DNA of 64,000 nucleotides. It comes from Knoellia remsis (GTDB lineage: Bacteria > Actinomycetota > Actinomycetes > Actinomycetales > Dermatophilaceae). The stretch covers positions 62,001-126,000 of the forward strand of contig NZ_PVTI01000006.1 in assembly GCF_003002895.1 (NCBI RefSeq), in the 5' to 3' direction. The notes beneath the pieces were generated by a model. It was given only the letters and a program-made list of their open reading frames with translations, was not told the DNA's origin and did no database searches. Shown one piece after another: positions 36,109 to 44,680 of the stretch (within the stretch, counting starts at the first letter, position 1; every line of letters begins with the position of its first letter). The position numbers and the translations under genes were made by a program.

Positions 36109-37158
36109 GTGGTCGCGCACACGACGATCGGCGAGCTGAGCGAGTCCGACCTGCTGGCTCGCATCCTGCCGGTCTTCGCCGCCGGAAAGGGTGCGGGGCG
36201 AGGCGTGCTCGTGCCTCCGGGGGACGACGCCGCGGTGCTCGCGACCGGCGGCTCGGTCGTTGTCACAACCGACTCGATGGTGCGGGGCATGGACTGGCGG
36301 GACGACTGGTCGAGCGGACACGACGTGGGTCTCAAACTCGTCGCGCAGAACGTCGCCGACGTCGCCGCGATGGGCGCTGTCCCGACCGGCCTGCTCATCG
36401 CCCTGGCCGCCGCCCCGGCGACCTCACTCGACTGGGTCGTCGACCTCACCGACGGCATCGCCGCCGGGGCGGAGGACGCCGGGTGTCCGGTCGTCGGGGG
36501 AGACCTGTCGTCGGCGCCGGAGGGCGTCGTCATCGTCGCGGTGACGGCTTTCGGGGACCTCGAGGGGCGCGCGCCGGTGCTGCGCTCCGGTGCCCGGCCC
36601 GGGGACGTCGTCGCGGTCGCCGGATCGCTCGGCTGGTCGGGCGCGGGGCTCGCGCTCCTCCTCGCCGGTGAGGCCGGCCCGTCAGACCCTCGCGCCGGCT
36701 CCGAGAGGAAGGCCAGGGAAGGCTCCGTGGAACGGGCGCGCTCGCTCGTGACGTGGTTCCACCGGTCGCCGCGACCGCCGTGGGAGGCCGGTCCCGTCGC
36801 CGCGGCCGTGGGGGCAAGCTCGATGATCGACCTCTCCGACGGGCTCGTGCGCGACGGTGGTCGCATCGCTGCCGCCAGCGGGGTCGAGCTGGCGCTCGAC
36901 GAGCGGGTGCTGCGCGAGACGTTCCTCGCGGGTGTCGTCGCGGACGCCGTCGGTGAGGATGAGGGCTGGCGCCAGGTGCTGTCCGGGGGAGAGGAGCACT
37001 CGTTGCTCGCGACCTTCCCCCCGGGAGCGGTACCCGACGACCCGAGCGCGCCGTGGACCGTCATCGGCGAGGTCGTCGAAGCAGGTGCGGCAGGCCCTCG
37101 GCTCACGGTCGGCGGAGCCGAACCGAGCGTCACCGGCTGGGACCACTTCGCCGGCTGA
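36109..37158 (+). CDS. thiL: Thiamine-monophosphate kinase
   Basis: ThiL phosphorylates thiamine monophosphate to the diphosphate cofactor. The 349 residues contain LVPPGDDAAVLATGG, VTTDSMVRGMDWR, LKLVAQNVADVAAMGA, VVGGDLSSAPEGVV and MIDLSDGL, the PurM-like ATP-binding pattern. GTG 36109 is preceded by GGGAGG (36096-36101) and gives the standard TIGELSESDLLARI start. Confidence 0.94.
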   Translation: MVAHTTIGELSESDLLARILPVFAAGKGAGRGVLVPPGDDAAVLATGGSVVVTTDSMVRGMDWRDDWSSGHDVGLKLVAQNVADVAAMGAVPTGLLIALAAAPATSLDWVVDLTDGIAAGAEDAGCPVVGGDLSSAPEGVVIVAVTAFGDLEGRAPVLRSGARPGDVVAVAGSLGWSGAGLALLLAGEAGPSDPRAGSERKAREGSVERARSLVTWFHRSPRPPWEAGPVAAAVGASSMIDLSDGLVRDGGRIAAASGVELALDERVLRETFLAGVVADAVGEDEGWRQVLSGGEEHSLLATFPPGAVPDDPSAPWTVIGEVVEAGAAGPRLTVGGAEPSVTGWDHFAG

Positions 37159-37171
37159 CCGGCATACGGCT

Positions 37172-37261
37172 CACCGTGACGTTGTCGGGTGACCCGATAC
37201 CGGCCTGCTCGACCCGACAAGGCTGCTCGGGTCCACCGTGACGCTATCGGGTGACCCGATA
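37172..37261 (+). repeat. Two 28-bp repeats, each with a palindromic core
   Basis: CACCGTGACG followed by (TTG/CTA)TCGGGTGACCCGATA occurs at 37172-37199 and 37234-37261 (26 of 28 identical, 62-bp period). The second contains the perfect inverted repeat TATCGGG-TGA-CCCGATA. They lie between the 3' ends of thiL and rpmB. Confidence 0.6.
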
Positions 37262-37285
37262 ACGCTGGGGCTGGTGAGACGACAA

Positions 37286-37314
37286 GGGGCGCCGTCCGCG
37301 ATGGACGACGCCCC
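37286..37314 (-). terminator. rpmB terminator hairpin
   Basis: GGGGCGCCGTCC (37286-37297) pairs with GGACGACGCCCC (37303-37314) with one mismatch, 21 bp beyond the rpmB stop. Confidence 0.7.
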
Positions 37315-37334
37315 GTATCGGGTTGCAGCTCGGG

Positions 37335-37529
37335 TCAGCGCTTGACCTTGCCCGCCTTGAGGCAGGAGGTGCAGACGTTGAGACGCTTCGGGGTCACACC
37401 CTTGTCACCGACAAGAGCCTTGACGCGCTGGATGTTGGGGTTCCAGCGACGCTTGGTGCGGCGGTGCGAGTGCGAGATGCTGTGGCCGAAGCCGGGTCCC
37501 TTGCCGCAGACATCGCAGTTGGCAGCCAC
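37335..37529 (-). CDS. rpmB: 50S ribosomal protein L28 (zinc-binding, C+ form)
   Basis: The 64-residue protein starts MAANCDVCGKGPGFGHSISHSHRRTKRRW, the L28 signature, and has two CxxC pairs (CDVC, CTSC), the zinc-binding form. Organisms with a C+ L28 often have a zinc-free paralogue elsewhere. A TTGACG box on the minus strand at 37647-37642 may be its -35. Confidence 0.97.
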   Translation of the reverse strand: MAANCDVCGKGPGFGHSISHSHRRTKRRWNPNIQRVKALVGDKGVTPKRLNVCTSCLKAGKVKR

Positions 37530-37712
37530 GGGTGATCTCCTTGAGTGAGGTGTTCAGACGAAGAGCCCGGCGTCGGCCGGACTCCCCAGGTCGAGTCTCC
37601 GGTGTCCACCCTGCTCTACCGGCAGCGGGCTCACACGGAACCGTCAAATCCTAGCGGAGGTGCGCCTGTCCCTCCAAAACGTCGCCGGAGGGGTGGGCGC
37701 GGTCGGCGACCG

Positions 37713-38339
37713 TCACTCGCTGCCGCGGTCCTTGCGCACGGCGTAGAGCGTGGCGCCGACGGCGGCGGCGAGGGCGGCGAGCACGAGCGCCCAGACGAGG
37801 AGGTGGTTGTCGCCGGACTGGTCCTGCGGTGAGTCGGCGGCGTCGGTGGAGCTCGCGCTCGGTGCCGGGGCGACCGGACCCGAGGCCGACGGGGACGTGC
37901 TCTCGCTGGACGACGCCGACGGGTCGGCCGACGAGGACGTCGCGCTCGGGGCAGGGGCCTGCGGGTCGCCCTCGATGGTGAACGTCGTCGAGCCCGAGAT
38001 CGGGTGCGAGTCGGCGCTGACGACGCGGTAGACGATGTTGTAGCTGCCGGCGGCGATGGGGTCGCCGACGGGCAGCGTCACCTTCGGCCCGTCCGCCGTC
38101 GCCTTGGCCCCGACGACGTCACCACCCTCGGAGTCGGTCACCCTGACCGTGACGAACTGCGGGTTCACGTCCTCGTTGAAGGTGAGCACGACCTCGGTCG
38201 GAGAGGACGGCAGGGTCGCGCCGTCCTTGGGGGTGATCGAGATGAGCTGCGAGTGGGCGCCCGCCGGGAGCGCGCCGACACCGATGCCGAGCAAGGTCGT
38301 CACGATCACGAGCAGGAGTCCGCGGGTCATCAGGCGCAT
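37713..38339 (-). CDS. CopC-domain copper-binding protein with C-terminal membrane anchor
   Basis: The 208 residues have a signal peptide ending ALPAGA, so the mature protein would begin with His29 (HSQLISITPKDGA), the N-terminal copper ligand of CopC. SADSHPISG carries a second conserved His. After the CopC beta-sandwich comes a Ser/Pro/Ala-rich linker and one transmembrane helix (LVWALVLAALAAAVGATLYAV), then KDRGSE. This is the YcnJ/CopC-like surface form common in Actinobacteria. No CopD is adjacent. Confidence 0.9.
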   Translation of the reverse strand: MRLMTRGLLLVIVTTLLGIGVGALPAGAHSQLISITPKDGATLPSSPTEVVLTFNEDVNPQFVTVRVTDSEGGDVVGAKATADGPKVTLPVGDPIAAGSYNIVYRVVSADSHPISGSTTFTIEGDPQAPAPSATSSSADPSASSSESTSPSASGPVAPAPSASSTDAADSPQDQSGDNHLLVWALVLAALAAAVGATLYAVRKDRGSE

Positions 38340-38431
38340 GACACCAGTTTGGCAAAGTTTCCTGAGCGAAGGCTGATCGGGGACGGGCAGGTCTTGCGGG
38401 GTGCCGGACCGCAGATCTCCTCCACACATGA

Positions 38432-38460
38432 CGAAAGCCCCTGCAGGACAGGGGCTTTCG
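38432..38460 (-). terminator. Terminator of tRNA-His
   Basis: CGAAAGCCCCT (38432-38442) pairs exactly with AGGGGCTTTCG (38450-38460) around a 7-nt loop, directly beyond the tRNA 3' end. Confidence 0.8.
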
Positions 38461-38462
38461 AG

Positions 38463-38539
38463 TGGGGTGAGCGACGGGGCTTGAACCCGCGACCCCCGCG
38501 ACCACAACGCGGTGCTCTACCAGCTGAGCTACGCCCACC
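38463..38539 (-). tRNA. tRNA-His (anticodon GTG)
   Basis: On the minus strand the cloverleaf runs from G-1 (38539) through acceptor GTGGGCG (38538-38532) to CGCTCAC, discriminator C (38466) and an encoded CCA (38465-38463). The anticodon is GTG in GCGTTGTGGTCGC. The extra 5' G opposite C73 is the hallmark of tRNA-His. Confidence 0.95.
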
Positions 38540-38587
38540 ACGGCGACTGCACGGCATACGGAACGAGTCCGGTGCGGGCAGCGCGGA

Positions 38588-39316
38588 CTATCGTACCTGC
38601 TCCTCGGGGGTGCTCCCGACCACGTCCGCCGGCCCGGGCGCATCCGCTCCGTCCGCCGTGGCAGTCGCCGTGGCAGTCGAGGACACGGGCGACTCGTGGT
38701 CGACGACATGACGGGACGCGAGCGCACGCAGCTCCTCGCTCGTGCGCCCGGGCGGGTCGACGAAGACGGCCTCGCGGTAGTAGCGCAGCTCGGCGATGGA
38801 CTCGCGGATGTCGGCGAGGGCGCGGTGGCCCCCGGACTTCTCCGGCGCCGCGAAGAACGCCCGCGGGAACCAGCGACGTGACAGCTCCTTGACCGACGAG
38901 ACGTCGATGATCCGGTAGTGCAGGTGGGTCTCGAGCTCGGGCATGTCCCTGGCGAGGAAGCCGCGGTCGGTGCCGACGGTGTTGCCCCCGAGCGGTGCCT
39001 TGCGCGGCTCGGGAACCCACTCGCGCACGTAGTCGAGGACCTGACGCTGCGCCTCCTCGAGGGTGACACCGGACGCGAGCTCGTCGATGAGGCCCGACGT
39101 CGAGTGCATCTGGCGGACGAAGTCGCCCATCTGTGCGAGCGCGGCGTCCGGCGGGCGGATGACGACGTCGACGCCGTCGCCGAGGATGTTGAGTTCGAAG
39201 TCGGTGACGAGCGCGGCGACCTCGACGAGTGCGTCGGTCTCGAGCGACAGCCCGGTCATCTCGCAGTCGATCCAGACGATGCGGTCGGTCAGGGCTCGGT
39301 CGGGCGTTGCGGACAT
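38588..39316 (-). CDS. orn: Oligoribonuclease
   Basis: Orn degrades 2-5 nt RNA (and pGpG) to nucleotides. The 242 residues have the DEDDh exonuclease motifs: WIDCEMTGL (D17, E19), [16 protein letters not shown], and [14 protein letters not shown] tail of about 40 residues rich in Ala, Thr and Pro follows the catalytic domain (family length about 180-215). A TACGAT box lies 7 nt before the ATG on the minus strand, giving a leaderless start divergent from the PrsW gene. Confidence 0.95.
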   Translation of the reverse strand: MSATPDRALTDRIVWIDCEMTGLSLETDALVEVAALVTDFELNILGDGVDVVIRPPDAALAQMGDFVRQMHSTSGLIDELASGVTLEEAQRQVLDYVREWVPEPRKAPLGGNTVGTDRGFLARDMPELETHLHYRIIDVSSVKELSRRWFPRAFFAAPEKSGGHRALADIRESIAELRYYREAVFVDPPGRTSEELRALASRHVVDHESPVSSTATATATADGADAPGPADVVGSTPEEQVR

Positions 39317-39340
39317 GGGCTCAATCGTATGGCGCTGCAC

Positions 39341-39346
39341 TAGTCT
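39341..39346 (+). promoter_or_regulatory. -10 box TAGTCT of the PrsW gene
   Basis: TAGTCT ends 8 nt before ATG 39355. Confidence 0.4.
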
Positions 39347-39354
39347 CGCTGTCC

Positions 39355-40533
39355 ATGAGTGGGGACCTGTCCGTGGACGTCCAGACGCCCGTGCCGCCGA
39401 CCCCGCAGCGGAGCGCGGGTGCGCACCGGGGCCGCCCGATGCTGCGCCGCTGGATCCTCACCGGAATCGCCGTGGTCGGGTTCGGGCTCGCGGCGCTCGC
39501 CGTGGCGGTGGCTATCGGAGCCGCGGCCGGGGTGAGCGCGACCTTGCTCGGGTTCGTCATCGCGATGATCCCGCTCGGCATCGTCGTGCCGACCTTCCTG
39601 TGGCTCGACCGGTTCGAGGCCGAACCGACCCGCAACCTCGTCCTCGCCTTCCTCTGGGGCGCGCTCATCGCCGTCCTCATCGCGATGACCCTCAACACGG
39701 CGGGGCAGCTCGTCTTGTGGGGATCGGTGCCCGCGGACGAGTCGCTCGCGCTCACCGCGGTCTTCGTCGCGCCGTTCGTCGAGGAGGCCGCCAAGGGGGC
39801 CTTCGTCCTCCTCGTGTGGCTCTTCGCGAAGCGCGAGTTCGACGGGATCACCGACGGGATGGTGTATGCCGGGGTCACGGCTGCCGGGTTCGCGTTCACC
39901 GAGAACATCCAGTACCTCGCGCTCGCGTGGGTCGAGTACGGCCAGGAGGGCCTCACCGCGACCTTCATCGGGCGGGGCATCATGTCGCCGTTCGCCCACC
40001 CGATGTTCACGATCTGCATCGGTGTCGGGGTCGGGGTCGCCGCCATGACCCGCCGCTGGCTCGTGCGGATCGTCGCCATCGGCGCGGGGTACGTCATCGC
40101 GGTCCTCGCACACGCGCTGTGGAACCTCGCCGCCGTGAGCGGAGCGCAGGGCCTCATTGCGGTCTACCTGCTCGTCGAGGTGCCGATCTTCCTCGCCTTC
40201 CTCGGGTTCGTCGTGTGGGTGCGACGCCGGGAGGGCCGACTCATCGGCCAGTTCCTCAGCCCCTACGCGGACGCGGGCTGGCTCTCGCCCGCGGAGGTCG
40301 TCATGCTGGCGTCGATGCCGCGTCGTCGCGAGGCGCGGCAGTGGGCTCGCGTCAACGGCGGACGTGCTGCGCTGAGGTCTATGGAGGACTTCCAGGACGC
40401 CGCGAGCGAGCTCGCCCTGCTGCGCCGCCGGATGCAGCACATCCCCCCGGACGAGCGCACCCTGCGCGACGAGCGTGACCTCCTGGCGGTGCTCACGCGA
40501 CGGCGGCGGGAGTTCGCTGGACAGCTGATCTGA
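39355..40533 (+). CDS. PrsW-family intramembrane metalloprotease
   Basis: The 392-residue protein has about eight hydrophobic helices. FVEEAAKG (the EExxK motif), AFTENIQY (FxxxEN), SPFAHPMFT and LAHALWN match the PrsW/CPBP-like metalloprotease motifs; PrsW cleaves an anti-sigma factor in Bacillus. The C-terminal about 110 residues are a soluble, Arg-rich helical region. The gene stop overlaps the next start by one base (TGATG). Confidence 0.87.
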   Translation: MSGDLSVDVQTPVPPTPQRSAGAHRGRPMLRRWILTGIAVVGFGLAALAVAVAIGAAAGVSATLLGFVIAMIPLGIVVPTFLWLDRFEAEPTRNLVLAFLWGALIAVLIAMTLNTAGQLVLWGSVPADESLALTAVFVAPFVEEAAKGAFVLLVWLFAKREFDGITDGMVYAGVTAAGFAFTENIQYLALAWVEYGQEGLTATFIGRGIMSPFAHPMFTICIGVGVGVAAMTRRWLVRIVAIGAGYVIAVLAHALWNLAAVSGAQGLIAVYLLVEVPIFLAFLGFVVWVRRREGRLIGQFLSPYADAGWLSPAEVVMLASMPRRREARQWARVNGGRAALRSMEDFQDAASELALLRRRMQHIPPDERTLRDERDLLAVLTRRRREFAGQLI

Positions 40534-41813
40534 TGGCCCCCGAGCCGGCAGCGGTGGCCGCAAACGGCTGGCCGTCGGTGCGCGACGCAGCCGCCGAGAT
40601 CGCCGACGACCTCGTGGCGTTGCGCCGGGACGTGCACCGCCACCCCGAGCTCGGCAACGACCTGCCCTGGACGCAGCGGGCGGTGCTCGAGGCTCTCGCC
40701 GGGCTCGACCTCGAGGTCACGCTGGGCGAGGAGCTGAGCAGCGTCGTCGCCGTCCTGCGCGGGCGAGGCCGGTCCGGAGGCGACGAGCTGGACGGGCCGG
40801 GTGCCGACGCTCCCCGGCCCGTCGTGCTGCTGCGCGGCGACATGGACGCCCTGCCCGTCACCGAGGCGAGCGGTCTCGACTTCGCCTCGGTCGAGGACGG
40901 TCTCATGCACGCCTGCGGTCACGATCTGCACGTCGCCGGTCTCGTCGGTGCGGCGCGCATCCTGCACCACCTGCGTGACCACCTCGCAGGCGACGTCGTC
41001 TTCATGTTCCAGCCGGGGGAGGAGGGCCCCGGAGGGGCCGAACCCATGCTGCGCGAAGGACTTCTCGACGTGGCCGGACGACGCGTGGACGCGGCATACG
41101 CGGTCCATGTGTATGCCGCGGAGGTTCCGCGTGGCGTGTGGTTCGGGCGCTCGGGGCCACAGATGGCGGCGGCGGACGAGGTGGCGATCATCATCGCTGG
41201 GCGGGGTGGGCACGGGTCGCAGCCGCACTACGCGCTCGACCCGGTGCCGGTCGCGTGCGAGCTCGTCCTCGCCCTGCAGACGATCGTGACGCGCCGGTTC
41301 AACGCCTTCGACCCGGTCGTCCTCACCGTCGGGCGGATCGAGTCGGGCACCGTGGGCAACGTCATCCCGGACTCGGCCCGGCTCGACGCGACGCTGCGCA
41401 CCTTCTCGGCCGAGCACCGCGACCTCGCGCACGCCGAGATCAGGCGGGTCGTCGAGCACGTCGCCGCAGCGCATGGGCTCGAGGCGCGCGTCGAGATCGG
41501 GGGCGGCTATCCGGTGACGGTCAACGACGCGGACGAGTTCGCGTTCGCGAAGGCGACAGCGGTCGAGCTCTTCGGCAGCGAGCGCTGGGCGGACATGGTC
41601 ACGCCCGAGGCCGGGTCCGAGGACATGGCGTTCGTCCTCGAACAGGTTCCCGGCGCCTACCTCAACGTCGGGGCGTGCGTGCTCGACGACCACACACTCG
41701 CCGACGACAACCACTCTCCGCGGGCGGCGTTCGACGACTCGGTCGTCCCCGACGTCGCGGCCCTGCTCGCCGAGCTCGCGCTGCGACGCTGCGCGCTCGG
41801 GGTCGACGACTGA
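40533..41813 (+). CDS. M20-family amidohydrolase (N-acyl amino acid amidohydrolase type)
   Basis: The 426 residues start with RDVHRHPELG and contain LLRGDMDALPVTE, MHACGHDLHVAGLVGAA, FQPGEEGPGGAEPML and the C-terminal TPEAGSEDMAFVLEQVPG. These are the metal-binding blocks of the AmiA/HipO/YxeP group that removes acyl groups from amino acids. Substrate unknown. An inverted pair of GGCATAC/GTATGCC sites lies inside the gene (41091-41119). Confidence 0.92.
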   Translation: MAPEPAAVAANGWPSVRDAAAEIADDLVALRRDVHRHPELGNDLPWTQRAVLEALAGLDLEVTLGEELSSVVAVLRGRGRSGGDELDGPGADAPRPVVLLRGDMDALPVTEASGLDFASVEDGLMHACGHDLHVAGLVGAARILHHLRDHLAGDVVFMFQPGEEGPGGAEPMLREGLLDVAGRRVDAAYAVHVYAAEVPRGVWFGRSGPQMAAADEVAIIIAGRGGHGSQPHYALDPVPVACELVLALQTIVTRRFNAFDPVVLTVGRIESGTVGNVIPDSARLDATLRTFSAEHRDLAHAEIRRVVEHVAAAHGLEARVEIGGGYPVTVNDADEFAFAKATAVELFGSERWADMVTPEAGSEDMAFVLEQVPGAYLNVGACVLDDHTLADDNHSPRAAFDDSVVPDVAALLAELALRRCALGVDD

Positions 41814-41825
41814 GTCGACCGGCCT

Positions 41826-42506
41826 TCACGCCGTGTGGACATCGAGGTCGAGCTCGCGGTCGGTGAGCACCGCCACGGCAGCCCGGTGGTCCGGCCAGGG
41901 CATGCTGACGTCGCGGACCTGCGTCGGGCCCGGTGGGTGCTCCTTCGCCTTCCACTCGAGCAGCTCCGCCGGCACGTCGGGGGCCGAGACGAGGACCTCG
42001 CTCGGGTCGACGACGAGCCCGTGGCCCGTCGCCTTGAGGATCGCCTCCTTGCGCGCCCACGTCGTCGCCCGCGCCGCCAGGAGGTCGTTCCCGGTGAGGT
42101 CGGCGAAGTAGCCCTGCTCCGAGGCGTCCAGCGTCACGGAGGGAAAGCCGTCGAAGTCCGTCGACGCGAAGTCCTCGACGTCGACACCCACCTCGCCGAG
42201 CCGGGTCACCGCCGCCACTGCTGCGCGCTCGCCGTAGGACACGGAGACGAAGAGGTCCCGATGTCCGACGACGTGCGGCTTGCCGTGCTTGTCGGTGCCG
42301 CACGTGGCGCACCGCTTCTCGAACTCGATCGCGCGCGGGTCGGCACCGGTCTCGTCGGCGACGAGGCGCCGCAGCAGGGCGTGAGCCGTGACGAACGGGT
42401 TCGGGTCGCGACGACGGTCCGCGCGCTCGCGTTCGCCGTCATCGAGGAGGTCGAGGAGCCGCGCGTCGTCCACGACGGGTGTGGCGCGGATCACGACGGA
42501 GGACAT
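41826..42506 (-). CDS. 4'-phosphopantetheinyl transferase, Sfp type
   Basis: The 226 residues have GVDVEDF (Mg-binding GxDxE) and WARKEAILKATGHGL (the W-x-x-KEAxxKAxG motif) typical of Sfp-type PPTases that attach phosphopantetheine to carrier proteins. It also has a CATCGTDKHGKPHV insertion near residue 68, as in other actinobacterial members. No carrier-protein gene is adjacent. It is convergent with the amidohydrolase gene. Confidence 0.92.
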   Translation of the reverse strand: MSSVVIRATPVVDDARLLDLLDDGERERADRRRDPNPFVTAHALLRRLVADETGADPRAIEFEKRCATCGTDKHGKPHVVGHRDLFVSVSYGERAAVAAVTRLGEVGVDVEDFASTDFDGFPSVTLDASEQGYFADLTGNDLLAARATTWARKEAILKATGHGLVVDPSEVLVSAPDVPAELLEWKAKEHPPGPTQVRDVSMPWPDHRAAVAVLTDRELDLDVHTA

Positions 42507-42749
42507 GTGCCGATCATGTCATTGGCCGTCGACGAGCTGTGCGCCCGTCCACGTGCCCGGGCTGCGGACCGACGGACGTGCATTGGCGGCCTGGCCCGGT
42601 GGCGACGCTGTGCGATGAGCATGACGAGTGGCATGTCGGCGCCGCATTGCACGTCCGTCGGCGCGGGTCTGCGCCCCCGCCGGCCTGGGTCCGCGCCCCC
42701 GTCGGCGCTCTCACTGCGTTCGAGCGCCTGTTGCTTCTGCCCGGGGCAC

Positions 42750-42785
42750 AACGGCCAAGCCAGCGCTCCGCGCTGCTTGGCCGTT
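42750..42785 (-). terminator. Terminator of tRNA-Arg
   Basis: AACGGCCAAGC(C)AGCGC (42750-42766) pairs with GCGCTGCTTGGCCGTT (42770-42785) with one bulged C and a 3-nt loop. It abuts the tRNA 3' end. Confidence 0.8.
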
Positions 42786-42860
<75 letters not shown>

Positions 42861-42955
42861 CGACGAGCAGTCTAGTGAGACGGAAGTGCTGCTCTCGCGG
42901 GCACGACGAGTCTCAGGAGCTCGCCTGCCTGACGTGCAGGTTCCTCCAGTTTGGT

Positions 42956-42961
42956 TAGGGT
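42956..42961 (+). promoter_or_regulatory. -10 box TAGGGT of the GTPase operon
   Basis: TAGGGT ends exactly 6 nt before GTG 42968. Confidence 0.5.
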
Positions 42962-42967
42962 GAACGC

Positions 42968-44680
42968 GTGACCAGGACCGCGGATGAGACAGCCGCACTC
43001 GTCGACGCCGTGTCGGGACTGCGGGACGCCGTCGAGGCCACCATCCTGCCGCTCTCGACGCCCGACCGCGACCAGGGTGTGCGCGTGCGCAAGGAGCTGC
43101 TCGACCAGCTCGACGACTACGTGCTGCCCCGGCTCCGGTCCATCGACGCACCCCTGCTCGCGGTCGTGGGCGGGTCGACCGGCGCCGGCAAGTCCACCCT
43201 CGTCAACTCCATCGTCGGCACGCAGGTGAGCCGCTCCGGCGTCCTGCGCCCGACGACGACGAGCCCCGTCCTCGTCCACCACCCCGAGGACCGTCGCTGG
43301 TTCGCCGACGAGCGCATCCTCCCCAGCCTCTCGCGCGTCACCGGAGCCCCGACCGAGCAGTCGCAGCCCGGCACCGTGCGCCTCGTCGAGTCCACCACGC
43401 TGCCCTCGGGCATGGCCCTTCTCGACGCCCCCGACATCGACTCCGTCGTCCAGGCCAACCGCGAGCTCGCCGGCCAGCTCCTCTCGGCCGCTGACCTCTG
43501 GCTCTTCGTCACCACCGCGGCCCGCTACGCCGACGCCGTGCCATGGGACCTGTTGCGCACCGCCGCCGAGCGCGGCACCGCCGTCGCGATCGTCCTCGAC
43601 CGCGTCGCGCCCGAGGCCATCGACGAAATCCGCCCCCACCTCGCCGGCATGCTGCGCGAACAGGGCCTGCCGACGGCACCGATCTTCACCGTCCCCGAGA
43701 CGACGCTGACCGAGCAGGGGTTCCTCCCGCCGGAGGCGATGGGTCGGCTCAAGGCCTGGCTCGAGGCGCTCGCCGGCGACTCGAGGGCCCGCTCCGTCGT
43801 GGTGAGCCAGACGCTCAAGGGTGCACTGGGCTCCCTGTCCGGACGCACCACCGCTCTGGCACAGGCCTCCTCGCAGCAGGCCGGCGCCGCGCGCGCTCTC
43901 TCCGCCGTCGCGGGGGAGAACTATGACCGCGCCCTCGCCGGGGTCAAGGACGGCATGACCGACGGCACGCTGCTGCGCGGCGAGGTCCTCGCCCGCTGGC
44001 AGGAGTTCGTCGGCACCGGCGAGTTCTTCCGGCAGATCGAGTCCCGGCTCTCGAAGCTGCGCGACCGCGTCACCGCCGCCGTCAAGGGCCAGCCCGCACC
44101 CGCGGAGGACCTCGGCGAGGCCCTTCAGTCCGGCGTCGCGAACCTCATCCTGTCCCAGGCGAACGGCGCCTCCGCGGACACGGCGCGCGAGTGGCGCCGG
44201 CTCCCCGGGGGCGACGCCCTCCTCGCCGACCACCCGGCCCTCGCGAAGTCCTCGCCTGACTTCTCGGCGCAGGTGGAGAAGACGGTGCGCCTCTGGCAGG
44301 GCGAGGTCTTCGACATCGTCCGCAGCGAGGGAGCCAACCGGCGCACGAACGCCCGCATCGCGGCATACGGCGTCAACGGCATCGGCCTCTTCCTCATGCT
44401 CGTGTCGTTCGCCGCCACGGGGGGCCTCACCGGCGCCGAGGTCGGTATCGCCGGTGGCACCTCGGTGTTGGCCCAGCGCGTGCTCGAGGCGATCTTCGGC
44501 GACCAGGCCGTCCGCGAGATGGCGGCCAAGGCCCGCAAGAGCCTCCTGCGCCACGTCGAGGAGCTGTATGCCGCGGAGCGCGCCCGCTACGCCGAGACCG
44601 TCGCCGGTCTCGGGGACCCCGAGGGCCAGTCCGCGCAGCTTGCCGCTGCCGCCGCGCGCGTGCGCGAGGTGAGCGCATGA
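42968..44680 (+). CDS. Dynamin-like / YfjP-type GTPase, first of pair
   Basis: The 570 residues carry a P-loop GSTGAGKST at 69-77 and a G3 motif DAPD at 153-156 (LLDAPDIDSV). A long helical region follows, with a hydrophobic segment near residues 472-492 (NGIGLFLMLVSFAATGG) that could insert in a membrane. Large helical GTPases encoded in tandem are the rule for bacterial dynamins (for example DynA/DynB or IniA/IniC). Function here is unknown; membrane remodelling or division is possible. Its stop overlaps the next start (ATGA). Confidence 0.82.
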   Translation: MTRTADETAALVDAVSGLRDAVEATILPLSTPDRDQGVRVRKELLDQLDDYVLPRLRSIDAPLLAVVGGSTGAGKSTLVNSIVGTQVSRSGVLRPTTTSPVLVHHPEDRRWFADERILPSLSRVTGAPTEQSQPGTVRLVESTTLPSGMALLDAPDIDSVVQANRELAGQLLSAADLWLFVTTAARYADAVPWDLLRTAAERGTAVAIVLDRVAPEAIDEIRPHLAGMLREQGLPTAPIFTVPETTLTEQGFLPPEAMGRLKAWLEALAGDSRARSVVVSQTLKGALGSLSGRTTALAQASSQQAGAARALSAVAGENYDRALAGVKDGMTDGTLLRGEVLARWQEFVGTGEFFRQIESRLSKLRDRVTAAVKGQPAPAEDLGEALQSGVANLILSQANGASADTAREWRRLPGGDALLADHPALAKSSPDFSAQVEKTVRLWQGEVFDIVRSEGANRRTNARIAAYGVNGIGLFLMLVSFAATGGLTGAEVGIAGGTSVLAQRVLEAIFGDQAVREMAAKARKSLLRHVEELYAAERARYAETVAGLGDPEGQSAQLAAAAARVREVSA

